DNA of 64,000 nt. It comes from Trematomus loennbergii (lineage: Eukaryota; Chordata; Actinopteri; Perciformes; Nototheniidae). Location of the stretch: NCBI GenBank assembly GCA_012861695.1, contig JAAOOA010000399.1, positions 9,190,147 through 9,254,146 on the forward strand, in the 5' to 3' direction. The notes beneath the pieces are model-generated. The model saw only the letters and a list, made by a program, of their open reading frames with translations, was not told the origin of the DNA and did not search any database. The position numbers and the translations under genes were made by a program. This document shows positions 29,001 through 39,822 of this stretch, one piece after another. Positions within the stretch are counted from its first letter, which is position 1. Each line of letters begins with the position of its first letter.

Positions 29001-29890
29001 GAGGATGAAGACTCACTGGTGCGCTGTAAGGCTTTGCTTTTTTTTTTGGATCAATACAAACTCAAGGAAAGGACAAGTTGATTTCAGACTGTGACAATAG
29101 CCTGAGCCAGCGATAGATTGAGATGCTGAAAAGAGCTATGGCACCTCAGAAATATTTGAAATGGGGACATGCTTTTAGAGCGAGTACAAAAACATTTGGA
29201 TCACCCAATAATGGCACTTACCAGAGGTGTTTTGAATTGCTCAGACTGCTCAATCCATTCCTACAGAAAGCACATCGCACTTTTGAAGGTCTGCTGGCTG
29301 AGATCTCCATATTTCTGTCAGTAGCAATTTGTAATAAATGTATTTAAAAGGGGAGAGTATTTGGTATTTAAAATGATAATAAGCTGTAATACAAGACTTG
29401 ACTTGACAGATGTCCCAATGGAGAGTGATAATGGGACATTTTGCTCTCATTTGTTGATAGTTACACAGGGGAGTGCTGTCCAATACTCCTAACTCTTCTT
29501 TAAAATGATAAAATGGTTAGATTAAAAACTGGGTTACTGCTACTGCTGACATTGCGTGCACTTAGATTTGGCTCGATTGTATAAAAAGGTGCGTCATTTC
29601 ACATATGGATCATCGGTCCTTTGGCCCAGCGGGTAGCATGCACCACTTCAGAAATTAGTAGGATTATTGGACTAAAGTGAAGTGCTGCCTCCAGACAGAT
29701 GATTTCTCTCGTTTGTACAATCTGCTCAAACTCCACTTGGCAATGGGAGGTTGTAACATCAGGCCCGGAGCCCAATGATAATAGCAGCATTCCGACTTTA
29801 TATGACAAAAGATGGTGTGTAGGCTCGTAATGATCTTTGTTACAATTATGGCACCATTCATGCTTCACCCTTTAAGGGGTTTTTACCAAA

Positions 29891-30419
29891 ACTGCACTAT
29901 ATGGCCAAAAGTATGTGGACACCTGAACACATCCCAAATATGATGGTTTGACTTCTAATTTGAGCATTTCTCTTATAAAAATGGGACCTTTAAAATAGGT
30001 ACTTTTTGAATGTTGGGATCTGTGCTGTTGGGTTTCAGATACTGTTCGACCGTGCACTTCCTAGGGATTATAGTGACAGACCACGCATACATGCAGGATG
30101 GGTGTCAATCATTCAATCAGTCAACACAATTCAATGGGCTTAATCAGCTGCCTTGCCTTCATTATTCTGGACTTTTAATAAGATTTTGTACACAGCTCCT
30201 GTGAAATTGGCCCTTGAAGTTTGACATTGGCAAAGGTGTTAGATTAGGATGAGGTTAGGGCTCTGTTCATGCCAGTCAAGTTTTTCCATGATGATATTGG
30301 CAATTAACAAAGTTGGGATCCCATTGTTGTAGAATTAAATGAATCTAAGGGGCCTAACCCAAACCACAAAAATCAGTCTCAATCAAAGTCAAACTTGTAG
30401 GCGGGACCATATAGTGCAT
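29891..30419 (-). mobile_element. Decayed, internally deleted Tc1-like transposon
   Basis: The left end CACTATATGGCCAAAAGTAT, followed by GTGGACACCTGAACAC, and the right end ACCATATAGTGCA form the inverted termini of a fish Tc1-like element. Read on the minus strand, the interior keeps two degenerate pieces of Tc1 transposase. One resembles the conserved WFGLGPL stretch (near 30,340-30,362). The other resembles LDWPAQSPDLNP and reads roughly LDWHEQSPN (near 30,245-30,285). The copy is about 530 bp against 1.2-1.6 kb for intact elements, and frames are broken, so it is inactive. It sits in celf4 intron 2 in the same orientation as the gene. Confidence 0.82.
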
Positions 30420-31498
30420 GTGATTTAATAAAACCTAGGGACTCTAGTGGGCTGTTAGAAATTTAATTACCTTTGATTTGTTTACCGAGAAACAGTAGAA
30501 TCTGTGTTTAAGTCTGACTTTATGACAAAGAATACTTTCAGGAAGTTTTTGCCTTTGTACTGTCTGTTGGAGAGACTCATTTGAATTTTTATTGCAGGCT
30601 CATGACCTGCCAGATTCAGGCTGCACACTGCCTCACTTAAAAGCTTTGCTTTGGGGGCACTGGATACTGTTTAGCCTTTTGTTACACTGACTACTGCCTG
30701 CTGCTTTTTCTCTGCATTGATAGTCAGACTGGAATAAGTTGCTCATTAGGTCTATGAGTTTACAGAAATCTATTATTTTGTGAAGCAAATATCCGTATTG
30801 ATGCTGTGTGTCTTTTTGAGCTAACATTTGCTTGTGTATTACTGGATGATTCTGTCAATGACAGCAGATCCAATAATTGGTGCGCATTATGTGGCGACCG
30901 GTTTTCTTTTGGATAAGGGTGATTACTATAGTTGATGAGGTGATGACTTGGGGAGAAGGAGGCGGTGTTTTAGCTCCAGGCCCGCAGCATTATTCATGTG
31001 GACGTGCAGCTATTCCTCCTGCCCACTGCACCACTAATCTAAATCTACAAGAAGGCGTGAGCTACTGTACTCGTGCATGCTTTGGGGAAACTAATCATCA
31101 CGGAGGACCACCGACCCCCCCTTTCCCAAACACCCCTTCACCCACTTCACCTGTGGAGCCTGGCAGTTATTGACCAAATGAGGGCGACTTATAGAGAAAA
31201 AGCTGCCATGAAACTGGGTCGCAGCAGCCAATCAATGCCATAGATTTCTTGGCCTGGCATTATCTCAACTGAAAGATGGAGGGAGGGGTGAAAAAGAAAC
31301 AGACACAAATCAGTCGGTGTGGAGGCACCTCGTCTATACCTCTCCTCCCACTCCCTCCATCCACCCACTCTCTCCATCCGGCCTTCATCAACCCCTTCCT
31401 CTTCTCTCCCTCCTGCTATTCATTTGCTTTCCGTCTTTTCTGTTGTTTGTTTGCCCCAGGGCTGAAAACTCTGTGTGTATATGTGCTCCATTATAGAT

Positions 31499-31503
<5 letters not shown>

Positions 31504-31568
<65 letters not shown>

Positions 31569-31583
31569 TGTGTGTGTGTGTTG
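31504..31583. repeat. (TG)n microsatellite with one interruption
   Basis: About 80 bp of TG on the plus strand, broken by GG at 31561-31562. It is CA in the celf4 transcript. The 109-residue frame that ends in Cys-Val repeats is an artefact of this tract. Confidence 0.95.
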
Positions 31584-34500
31584 TGCGAAAGCGCTCTTGA
31601 AATGACGCATTGATTCACAGTGTTCTATATTTTCTCATCTGGCTCACTATTACAGTGCGAGTCAATCGACGCCGTATTTCTCTCTCCCTCTCCTGTTCCC
31701 TCTTTCACTTTCTCCCTATTTCTCTCCCCTCTCTCTCCCTTTCTTTCAGTGAGTATCGGAGTATCATGTTGTTCAATGGATGTGTTTACGAGGAGTGTTG
31801 TATCGCTGTTACAAGAGAGGGGTTTGGAGTGTGGGTGCATGTGTTGTGAGTATCAGCGGTGTGTTTTGTACCTGTGGATGCTTGTGTGTACTTCTATGCA
31901 TTATTTTAAGTTTGAACACGTTGCTATAAACCAGGAGGGCATGCTCTTTTTTTGCACCGTGTGGGGGCATATGCTGAGGCACTACCTACTGTAAATCTCA
32001 CAGTGTGTTTGAGGGGATGCCAGATCTGTTTTCCTTTTCTTTTTTCTTTTCATGCGTGTGAGAGTATTAATGTGTAAGGGGGGATTTGCTGGTGGGTATT
32101 TGTATCATGTGGTTTCTACACACACACTAGCTGGAGCTCTGCAACTCCACCCTGTGACCCACACATACGCACACAATCACACACACGTGCGCGCACAGAA
32201 ACACCCCTCCCACTCGAGAGGACTTTTGCCAGAATCAATAGTGGCTTTTTTAATGGCTCTTGCTGAAGTACGAGTCTGAAACTGGAGCGCGGGATCACAA
32301 ATATGTCAGCCAGAGCCGGGCGTTTGGGACGCGCCCCATTTTAGGCCTGACCCACGCAACTCTCTCCAACTCTCTTCTCCATTTATTTGCTCAATAGCTG
32401 CGCAGTTCAACTCCAACTACCAAACTTTAAACAGGTCAGAACTGTCTCTATATTGGCTGTGTTTTTCACAATTGTGTGTATTTCAAGGAATAGATAAATG
32501 ATTTATATGTTATGGCTTCATAGGTTTACAATAACTCTAAGATACTGCATTTGGTTGACACTGTAGCTCCATGTTTTTCATGCTGGAGTTATAAAAAGGT
32601 TTTACTTAATATTTTAAATATTACAGTTACATCAAAGTAAACCCGAGATAGAGGTCATTTTATTTTTTATCATTTCAATGAAGGCTCACAATTTTAGCTT
32701 TATTATGCTGGAGAAATAAACACAAATATAATAAAAGAAATCTGATATGCAGATATTCACCATTAAATGACTCTGATTGGGATTGGGGCAAAAGTGTTGT
32801 GTTTGGGACATCCATACCTTTTTTACTGAACTCTTTTTTTACTTTTGGATAGCATATCATATATATATGCGCTGGCTTTGTGGCTCCCTGCTCCCCTGGG
32901 CTTCTTGACTTGTGCTTGGGTGGTCTTTTACAACAATCAATCCATGGTTCTAGGGAATTAGCTGTGTTTTTTATAATTTAATCGTACCTCCCCAATGTCC
33001 TCAAACAATGCAGTGTTTTCTGTGTCAGTGGAGTTGATTTAATTACGTTAGCGGAAACTTCTTCTCCATCAGCATAATCCTGTGTACCTGTAGTTTGTAG
33101 CACTATAATGGAATGAGGGCTGTGAAAACAATTATTCCGCTTTCACGAATAGTTCAATGTCAGTGTCAGTTTAACGTCAATATTTTTTGCTTGTCGCTTG
33201 TTTACCCAAAGTCTCTCCTGACGCTGCACCTACTCACACACACACACATATACCTAAACACGCACACACACCAGCTCTTAGTACTTTGTCTGAGCTACAC
33301 CAACAGCCTACAGCCATGCTTACAGGGCATTTCCTCTAGGAAGCCAAATCCCCTCTTCTCTCGGCTCACCTGGCAGCGAAAGAAGAAAGACGGCAGAAAA
33401 CTTTTTAAATGTAAGGGTTGGGGAGCAACTTCGACGATGAAAAGCACGTCAGGACTAGAAGTGAAGGGGAAAGAGGCTTTAAGGGAAAAAGGGGATTTCA
33501 TTTGCAGGGTTTGGTTGTGTTGGCCTGTGAGTGCTGGGTTGATAGAGGATGGAAGGAGGGAGAGAAGGTAGTTGAAAAACCAGAGAAATGGAGGAAAGGG
33601 GTGTAGTCGTCTGCTACAGTATATAACGTCCCACTGCCTTTCCCAGGGCCAAGTCCTAATGAACTCATCTATTCTGTTTCGCTGGCTTTACTTCCACCAG
33701 CAACAAAAGACAGTCTCCTGGTCTGCCTGTGAACGCTCTGCTTCAGGGTTTGTTGAGCATCTAGGTCTGTCCTGTGGCATTACCTTTGTTTACTTAACGC
33801 TCAGCATCGATCAAATGCAAACCTGAGACCGTCCTCCCCTGGCAAAGGCAAAGTCAATTAGCATTTCCTTCTAAAGCAATGTTGATCGCAAGTGACTGAT
33901 TGAACGTTGTTGATGCATTTCTATGTAGTGTGTGAAGTGAAAGCAGTCTCTTTGCCTTAAAGATGTAAAGACTGAATGCTTAAAAGAAGATTGTTTTTCT
34001 GCCCATATCTCTATGTCTGTGTCAAATAATAGCAACAAAGGCAAAAACATCAATCGGCAGCACATTTTGAGTGAACACAAAATCGCATTCTGGTTTTGGC
34101 CAAATATTTAATCTCTCCTCCTCTCACTCTGCGTGCCTCTGTCTCTCCCTCCCTCTTTCTTTCTGAATAATATGCCTCTGGGAAGTAAAAAAAAAAAACT
34201 GAGAGCACGGATCCCCACTCCTCCGCTCTTCTCGGCTGCACGTCTGTGATGTCATAATCACTCACATCAAAGGCTGTGCGCTCAACACGGCGACTGTCAG
34301 CTTCCCTGGAGGCGTCATTAAAAAACGAACAGAGCAAACCGAGCCAGGCCTGACAGAGACGCATCAAAACTTCCTAAGACGCACATATACGCACATGTGC
34401 GCAGGCGGGCGTGCACGCCAACGAGCGCGCACACACACACAGGAATGTGGATGCAAATGCATTCAGGTGCATGCATATACTAAATGAAATGTATTAGACA

Positions 34501-35083
34501 CACGCATGCACACGCTCACAAATATGTAATCATTAGATCATGTTTGTACGAAAGAAAATGCTCGCAATGCATATAATCCCTCATCCACACATACAGAGAC
34601 TCATACACACACATTAACAATTAGATATCTATTTCATTTTTACAACAATGGCAAAAATCCCTCATACTAGCACACATTGATATGATTTGGGCAGCAAAAC
34701 GACACATGCATTGGTTCCCGCTGCATTGTACATGTGAGTGGTAACATCCACAGCATGTGAACATCTGTTGTGAAGATATGCTGTCGTGATGTAGGCTACA
34801 TCCATGATTCACACTCATGTTGCCGAGCGTGCACATAAATGCACAAAATAGCCTACATCCACCCGCTCACCCGCTTCTCATCCATCTCCATCCATCTCTC
34901 ACACACTTGCCCACACACGCGGATGCATGCGCACGCACACACGGAGAGGCACACACTCATTTATACAAACTGGAGGAAGGACTATAAATAGTATGCCTAT
35001 GATGCGATGCTGTGTGTGGTTTCTCCCTATGGGTTTGTGTGTGTGACTGTCAAAGTGAAGAGAGCGGGAGGCAGGGAAAGGAA

Positions 35084-35095
35084 GGGGGGGGGGGG
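35084..35095. repeat. Poly-G run (12 G)
   Basis: Twelve G on the plus strand within a purine-rich block, 256 nt into intron 2 from the exon 2 donor. It is C12 in the transcript. Confidence 0.9.
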
Positions 35096-35345
35096 TAGCG
35101 GCTGAGGGAGAGGACAGATATTTAAGAGAAAGGAGGGCTGTGCTCATGTCTGGTGCACAGCCAGTGATAAACAGAACATGACAAGCATGGCGAAGACAGT
35201 CAGTCCCCTTTGATTCCAAATGAATATACGGCATTATATGTTAAAAATGAGCATCTGTGTTTGTGTGTGCGGGAGGGAATTTAAGATGTGTTTCGTTTTT
35301 TTTAGATTTTGCTTCTGGGTCGACATGGCGTTCTTTGTGTGTGTG

Positions 35346-35354
35346 ACTTACCCC
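35346..35354 (-). promoter_or_regulatory. celf4: 5' splice site of celf4 intron 2
   Basis: Minus strand reads GGG|GTAAGT, a full consensus donor, followed at once by a short CACACACA patch. Phase 0 matches the expected start of the next CELF exon with an ATG (Met) codon. Confidence 0.88.
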
Positions 35355-35434
35355 TGGCAGGGTCTTCTGCTCGTGCAATGCATTCTGGGCTTTCAGGGCC
35401 GACTCTCTGGCACAGTAGGTGAGGAAGGCACAGC
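35352..35434 (-). CDS. celf4: CELF4 exon 2 (83 nt): RNP1 segment of RRM1
   Basis: This exon is too short to show as an open reading frame; I found it by reading the minus strand between splice signals. With the G left over from exon 1 it encodes G, then [20 protein letters not shown], then EQKTLPG (residues 90-117). KGCAFLTY is the RNP1 octamer of RRM1, the main RNA-contacting strand. The acceptor is TGCTGTATTTCAG|GCTG, preceded by a CT-rich tract; the donor is CCAGGG|GTAAGT. The length of 83 nt and the exit phase 0 match the conserved CELF-family exon. In the family the next exon starts Met-Asn-Arg-Pro. Because 83 is not a multiple of three, skipping would shift the frame. One residue differs from what I remember of mammalian CELF4: Ala instead of Glu after TYC, as in CELF3, 5 and 6. 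Confidence 0.93.
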
Positions 35435-35462
35435 CTGAAATACAGCAAGAGAGAGATGATTA
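35433..35462 (-). promoter_or_regulatory. celf4: 3' splice site and pyrimidine tract of celf4 intron 1
   Basis: Minus strand shows a CTCTCTCTTGCTGTATTTCAG tract ending at the AG (35436-35435), followed by GCTGTGCC of exon 2. A CATAAC branch-point-like motif lies a few tens of bases further upstream. The pyrimidine tract is interrupted by G and A, so the site is of moderate strength by eye. Confidence 0.8.
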
Positions 35463-35547
35463 TGTTATGTGAAGTGGGGACAGAGAAGGAGAGGTAGACA
35501 GGGGAGGGGGCTGCACCAATCATCAGCGAATAGCCAAAAACAACGCT

Positions 35548-35554
35548 GCACGCA

Positions 35555-35620
<66 letters not shown>

Positions 35621-35644
35621 CATACACACAGTCACACACACACG
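35548..35644. repeat. (GCAC)n-(CA)n tract next to exon 2
   Basis: About six CGCA tetramers, then 47 bp of CA, then CAGTCATACACACAGTCACA and more CA on the plus strand. In gene sense it reads as a UG tract followed by a UGCG tract. It ends 112 nt upstream of the exon 2 acceptor. It is the nearest long repeat to any celf4 splice site in the window and a candidate binding site for CELF protein. Confidence 0.93.
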
Positions 35645-37538
35645 CCTGCAGCCATTGCACTGAAACTCTGTCTACATGGCCGCACTGGGAATTCGCTTGA
35701 GTTTGTGTGTGTCCTGCGCATGTTTGTGCACAGTGTACTGTATTTTCAGCGGCTGAACAAACAGAACCATCCTCTGTACAGAAACACAATCCATGCCCAT
35801 TCAACAAAAACAAAAAAAATACATTAAAGTGAGACAAAACATTTTTTTGCGGCTTCGGAGATGCGACGATTCTGTTGCATGAGCGCCATTCTGCCCACAA
35901 AACACATCAAATCAAACTGAGCTTCTTCCCTGGCAGTCTGAAATAGCAGTTATCTATTTGTCCATCGCACTCTTCTGGCTGCTGTGACAGGGATAGACAT
36001 TTCCCTGACAGCTTCTCTCTCTCACCCCCCTCTACTCCCCATCCACCCTTCATTTCTCCATCTCTCTGCTCCATATGTTCCAAGACTACCCACAATCCTC
36101 GGTTTTGTTAGCACCTGGGCTGACATGTGGGGGTGGAAGGAAGATGGAGACGCAGGAGGCGAGGAAGAAGAAGAAGAAACCGTGGGGAACGTGTAAGCCG
36201 TTCCCGCCACCCCCTGTTGACAGCCAGGCGCGCGCCACTGTCGGAGAGCTGACAAACTGTCAATCTGCAGATCAGGCTAATGATTCATGTGTTTGACAGT
36301 TTAATAAAACACTTACGAAGACAATTGCACAATTCAATTTGAGGCAAATATTCGCTGTGCATGCAGCTGTTCGTAGCCAAAAAAAATCATTTAAATTGAA
36401 TTAAGTTAAATTTAGTGAAAGAAAAGAAATCCTCCACAGTGATTTTATATGCAGACATATGGAGCATTTGAATGGTGCTTTAAGTGAACAACGAGGTCGA
36501 CATAAATATTACAGCTGAACACAAAACATATTGACGCAATGGCTTTTGGGTCAACTTTCTTTCATTTTCCATTTGGTGGATCACAGAAGTCATCATGCAG
36601 ACGTTGACAAACTGTTCCCTGCTGCCATACAACAAACTGGGAACATCAAGGGCTGAGCAGATGATTATCACAGAAACCCTCCACCCCCCAAAGAAACACA
36701 AACGCAGTGCAGTTTAAAGAAAGCCCCTTCCTCTTATAGCTCTTCCCGGTTGTGTGTCGCTTTGTTCTTTTTGCATACTGGGGGCTATTTATTGTTGAGG
36801 GCAGCACCACGCAGTGTATGTAGACGCAGCATGGCTCCCATCCTCTTGGCTCCGCGTCTTTAACCCCGGGTCGTCCTGATGCCGGGACACTGGGGAGCTC
36901 CGCCTGTTGGTGTTTTTAATTAACGGGCCTCTCTCTCATTAGGCGGAGTGGGAGCTGGCCGCTGACAGCTCGGCTTCCTCCTCGTCCTCTCCGGGCCTGT
37001 CGTGTTAACGCTACATGTCGGCGCCGTCCCACTGGAAACACGCCTCACAATCTTGCATGTTTGGAGCACGGGCACCCATAGTATCCAGTATTCAGTATTA
37101 TAGGAAGTATTCAGATCTGGCAATACAATGCCACAATGTAAAACCATTTCTGTCAATGTTATAATATATTTGATTACTCCTAATGCACTACCAGCATTTA
37201 ATGTTAAAGTAGTTTGTATTGAGATTATTCTAACTCTCCTGTGGGAAAGGTTAATCCAGGGATTCTGATGTAGCACAATATATATTGATGGGACATTTAT
37301 ATTATAATCTATTATCCCCATATTGAAATTATGACAGATATATATGTTGGCAATACAAAGCCTAATTGTTTTAACTGACTTGAAAAGCACAGCATCTACA
37401 TGCCAAAACAGTAGGTGGCAGTATGTGCCTTTAAAGTTGGTTTGCGATCCGCCAATCAAGAGACGAGGGAAAACAATCCCACCGTGCCAAATAGGAGACA
37501 ATGATTTTATATATTGTTGGTGTTTTTCACACTTTTGT

Positions 37539-38149
37539 GTTAGCTTTGGTTGGGTCAGAGTTAGATTTGGTTGGGTCAGAGTTAGCTTTGGTTGGGTCAG
37601 AGTTAGATTTAGTTGGGTCAGAGTTAGCTTTGGTTGGGTCAGAGTTAGATTTGGTTGGGTCAGAGTTAGATTTGGTTGGGTCAGAGTTAGCTTTGGTTGG
37701 GTCAGAGTTAGCTTTAGTTGGGTCAGAGTTAGATTTGGTTGGGTCAGAGTTAGATTTGGTTGGGTCAGAGTTAGCTTTTGGTTGGGTCAGAGTTAGATTT
37801 GGTTGGGTCAGAGTTAGATTTGGTTGGGTCAGAGTTAGCTTTGGTTGGGTCAGAGTTAGCTTTGGTTGGGTCAGAGTTAGCTTTGGTTGGGTCAGAGTTA
37901 GATTTGGTTGGGTCAGAGTTAGCTTTGGTTGGGTCAGAGTTAGATTTGGTTGGGTCAGAGTTAGATTTGGTTGGGTCAGAGTTAGCTTTGGTTGGGTCAG
38001 AGTTAGATTTGGTTGGGTCAGAGTTAGATTTGGTTGGGTCAGAGTTAGCTTTGGTTGGGTCAGAGTTAGATTTGGTTGGGTCAGAGTTAGCTTTGGTTGG
38101 GTCAGAGTTAGCTTTGGTTGGGTCAGAGTTAGCTTTGGTTGGGTCAGAG
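37539..38149. repeat. 21-bp minisatellite, 29 units, two alternating variants
   Basis: Each unit on the plus strand is GGTTGGGTCAGAGTTAG followed by ATTT or CTTT. I count 29 variable positions. The first 12 read C/A as CACACAACCAAC; one extra T follows the 12th unit; the next 17 read AACCCACAACAACACCC. Two units start AGTT rather than GGTT. Otherwise the copies are nearly identical, which indicates recent expansion or gene-conversion-like homogenisation. The unit is 7 codons long and two frames on each strand have no stops, which explains the long LVGSELA, FGWVRVS and SDPTKAN pseudo-proteins. It lies inside celf4 intron 1 and is not a gene. Confidence 0.96.
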
Positions 38150-38529
38150 CTGTGGAATATCAAATAATCCGTATTTGCCCCCTTCCTCTAAGCTGTATAC
38201 CCTCAGGTGTGCAAAAACGACAGGTTATGAACTGCCTTTGAAATGCAACAAATAAAAACGATTGGTTGGTCTGATTGGTACAGCTCCGAGAAGCAAGTCA
38301 CAGTACAAATGATTTGTTGCACATCTCTCTATTTTCTCATGGATCAAGTTTTCTACTAACTTTACACATATTCATTTTACCCAGTTTCATTTTTATTTTA
38401 AATAAACCATCTTACTATGGTTCCCATGGCAATATATAGCAATGCATCACACTCCATACTCCGAGAAACCATAGTTTGCAAATATGTCAAAGTATAGTTT
38501 CAGTAAAAGGTATATAAAACAAAAAGTAA

Positions 38530-38595
38530 AAAGTAAAGTATCTCAAAGTTCTGCTTAAGTGTTGTACTTCTATTTATTTATCCTCCACCTCTTAG
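38530..38595. repeat. Fragment of the teleost 'tactt-acttaagt' repeat family
   Basis: AAAGTATCTCAAAGTTCTGC then TTAAGTGTTGTACTT, followed by TATCCTCCACCT, resembles one end of an abundant fish MITE. The same family is seen more fully at 58,981-59,172, here in opposite orientation. The match is short and diverged. Confidence 0.4.
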
Positions 38596-39802
38596 TGTAT
38601 ACACACACGTGTATATGGGGCAATCACACATGCACACGTAAACACACACACACTCACATACACACACATGAAAAGTGACAGTCAACAAACGTTCAATTTA
38701 TCATCATTGTCACAAGTCAGATGCTGGCAGCGGCTCTGGTATCTGACTAAGACCCATATTGGCCCAGGAGAGAGAGATAAGCTGTTTGTTTCTGCTGTCA
38801 ATGCTGCCAATTTAGTTTCCCATCACTTCAAATTCAAATCAACAGCAGCGCAGAGGGGATCTAAGAGAATGTGTGTGTGAGACGGGAGGAGAGGAGAGAG
38901 ATGGGGGAAGAGAGAAAGAAGGGCAAGGGAGCGGACGGGGAGGAAAACAGCGGAGAGGAAAAAGAAGAAGAGGGATGCTCGGTAAGAGAGGCAGGAGGAG
39001 GGAGGGAGAGGAGATAAGATCACCTAGCCTCTGTGAACACCATCCCCCTGTGTCCTACACTCGCTTCTTATCTCAACCGCAGCAGACACCCTAAAGGGAC
39101 ACACACCCACAGAGAGAGAGAAACAGGAAGAGAGGGAGAGACAGAGAGGAATATGGAGAAGAAAAGGAGAAGAGATGAAAGAAAGCAGCAAGGGAATGGT
39201 GACTATGAATACTTACTGGTGGGGAAAGAAGAAAAGACACCAGCTTCAGTGGTGAAATCTCCACCAACTGTCACCAGGCCTCATTTAAACGACAGCTGTG
39301 TTGGACCACATGGAGCTTTGACCTTGGTAACTATGGGAAACATGATGAGCTGTCTTTGCTGAGTTTCACAACAAGTTGACTTTTGGGAAAGTACATTTTC
39401 ATATCTACAGAAAGGATATTTGGTTTTAAGTTTACTTTTTGAGAGCAATATATTTAAAATCCAACGTTGTGATTTCACTGAAAATAAAAAAAATGCCAGG
39501 TTTTTTTTACTCACATGAATAACTGCCATATTGCAATGAAGAAGTATGTCAGATATTTTAACATAGGTTGAAAATATAACATTTGGACAATATGACGCAA
39601 CAGGTTTTTTCCGCTAATTTAAAAAAACGTATTGGTCGCTTGGGGCAGCAAAGCAAGCTGTAAACACAACACAGACATATTATCCCTTTGGAGGTATAAG
39701 CAAACTATTTACTGTATACATCCAGCAGATACAGAGCAACTTTAGCAATCAATTAAGTTATGTTTTAATCTCTGCCAACTACGGAGGGACATGTTTAGGT
39801 TA

Positions 39803-39822
39803 TTGAGCATTTAAATGCTCAA
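39803..39822. repeat. Perfect 20-bp palindrome
   Basis: TTGAGCATTTAAATGCTCAA is identical to its reverse complement. It lies in AT-rich intron 1 sequence. It could form a short cruciform, be a dimeric factor site, or be chance. Confidence 0.9.

Noticed and set aside
37501..38241. 246-residue open frame made of LVGSELA and FGWVRVS repeats (and SDPTKAN on the other strand)
   Set aside because: It is the translation of a 21-bp intronic minisatellite whose unit is a multiple of three. Several frames are open on both strands, one inserted T changes the frame midway, and there is no flanking gene structure.
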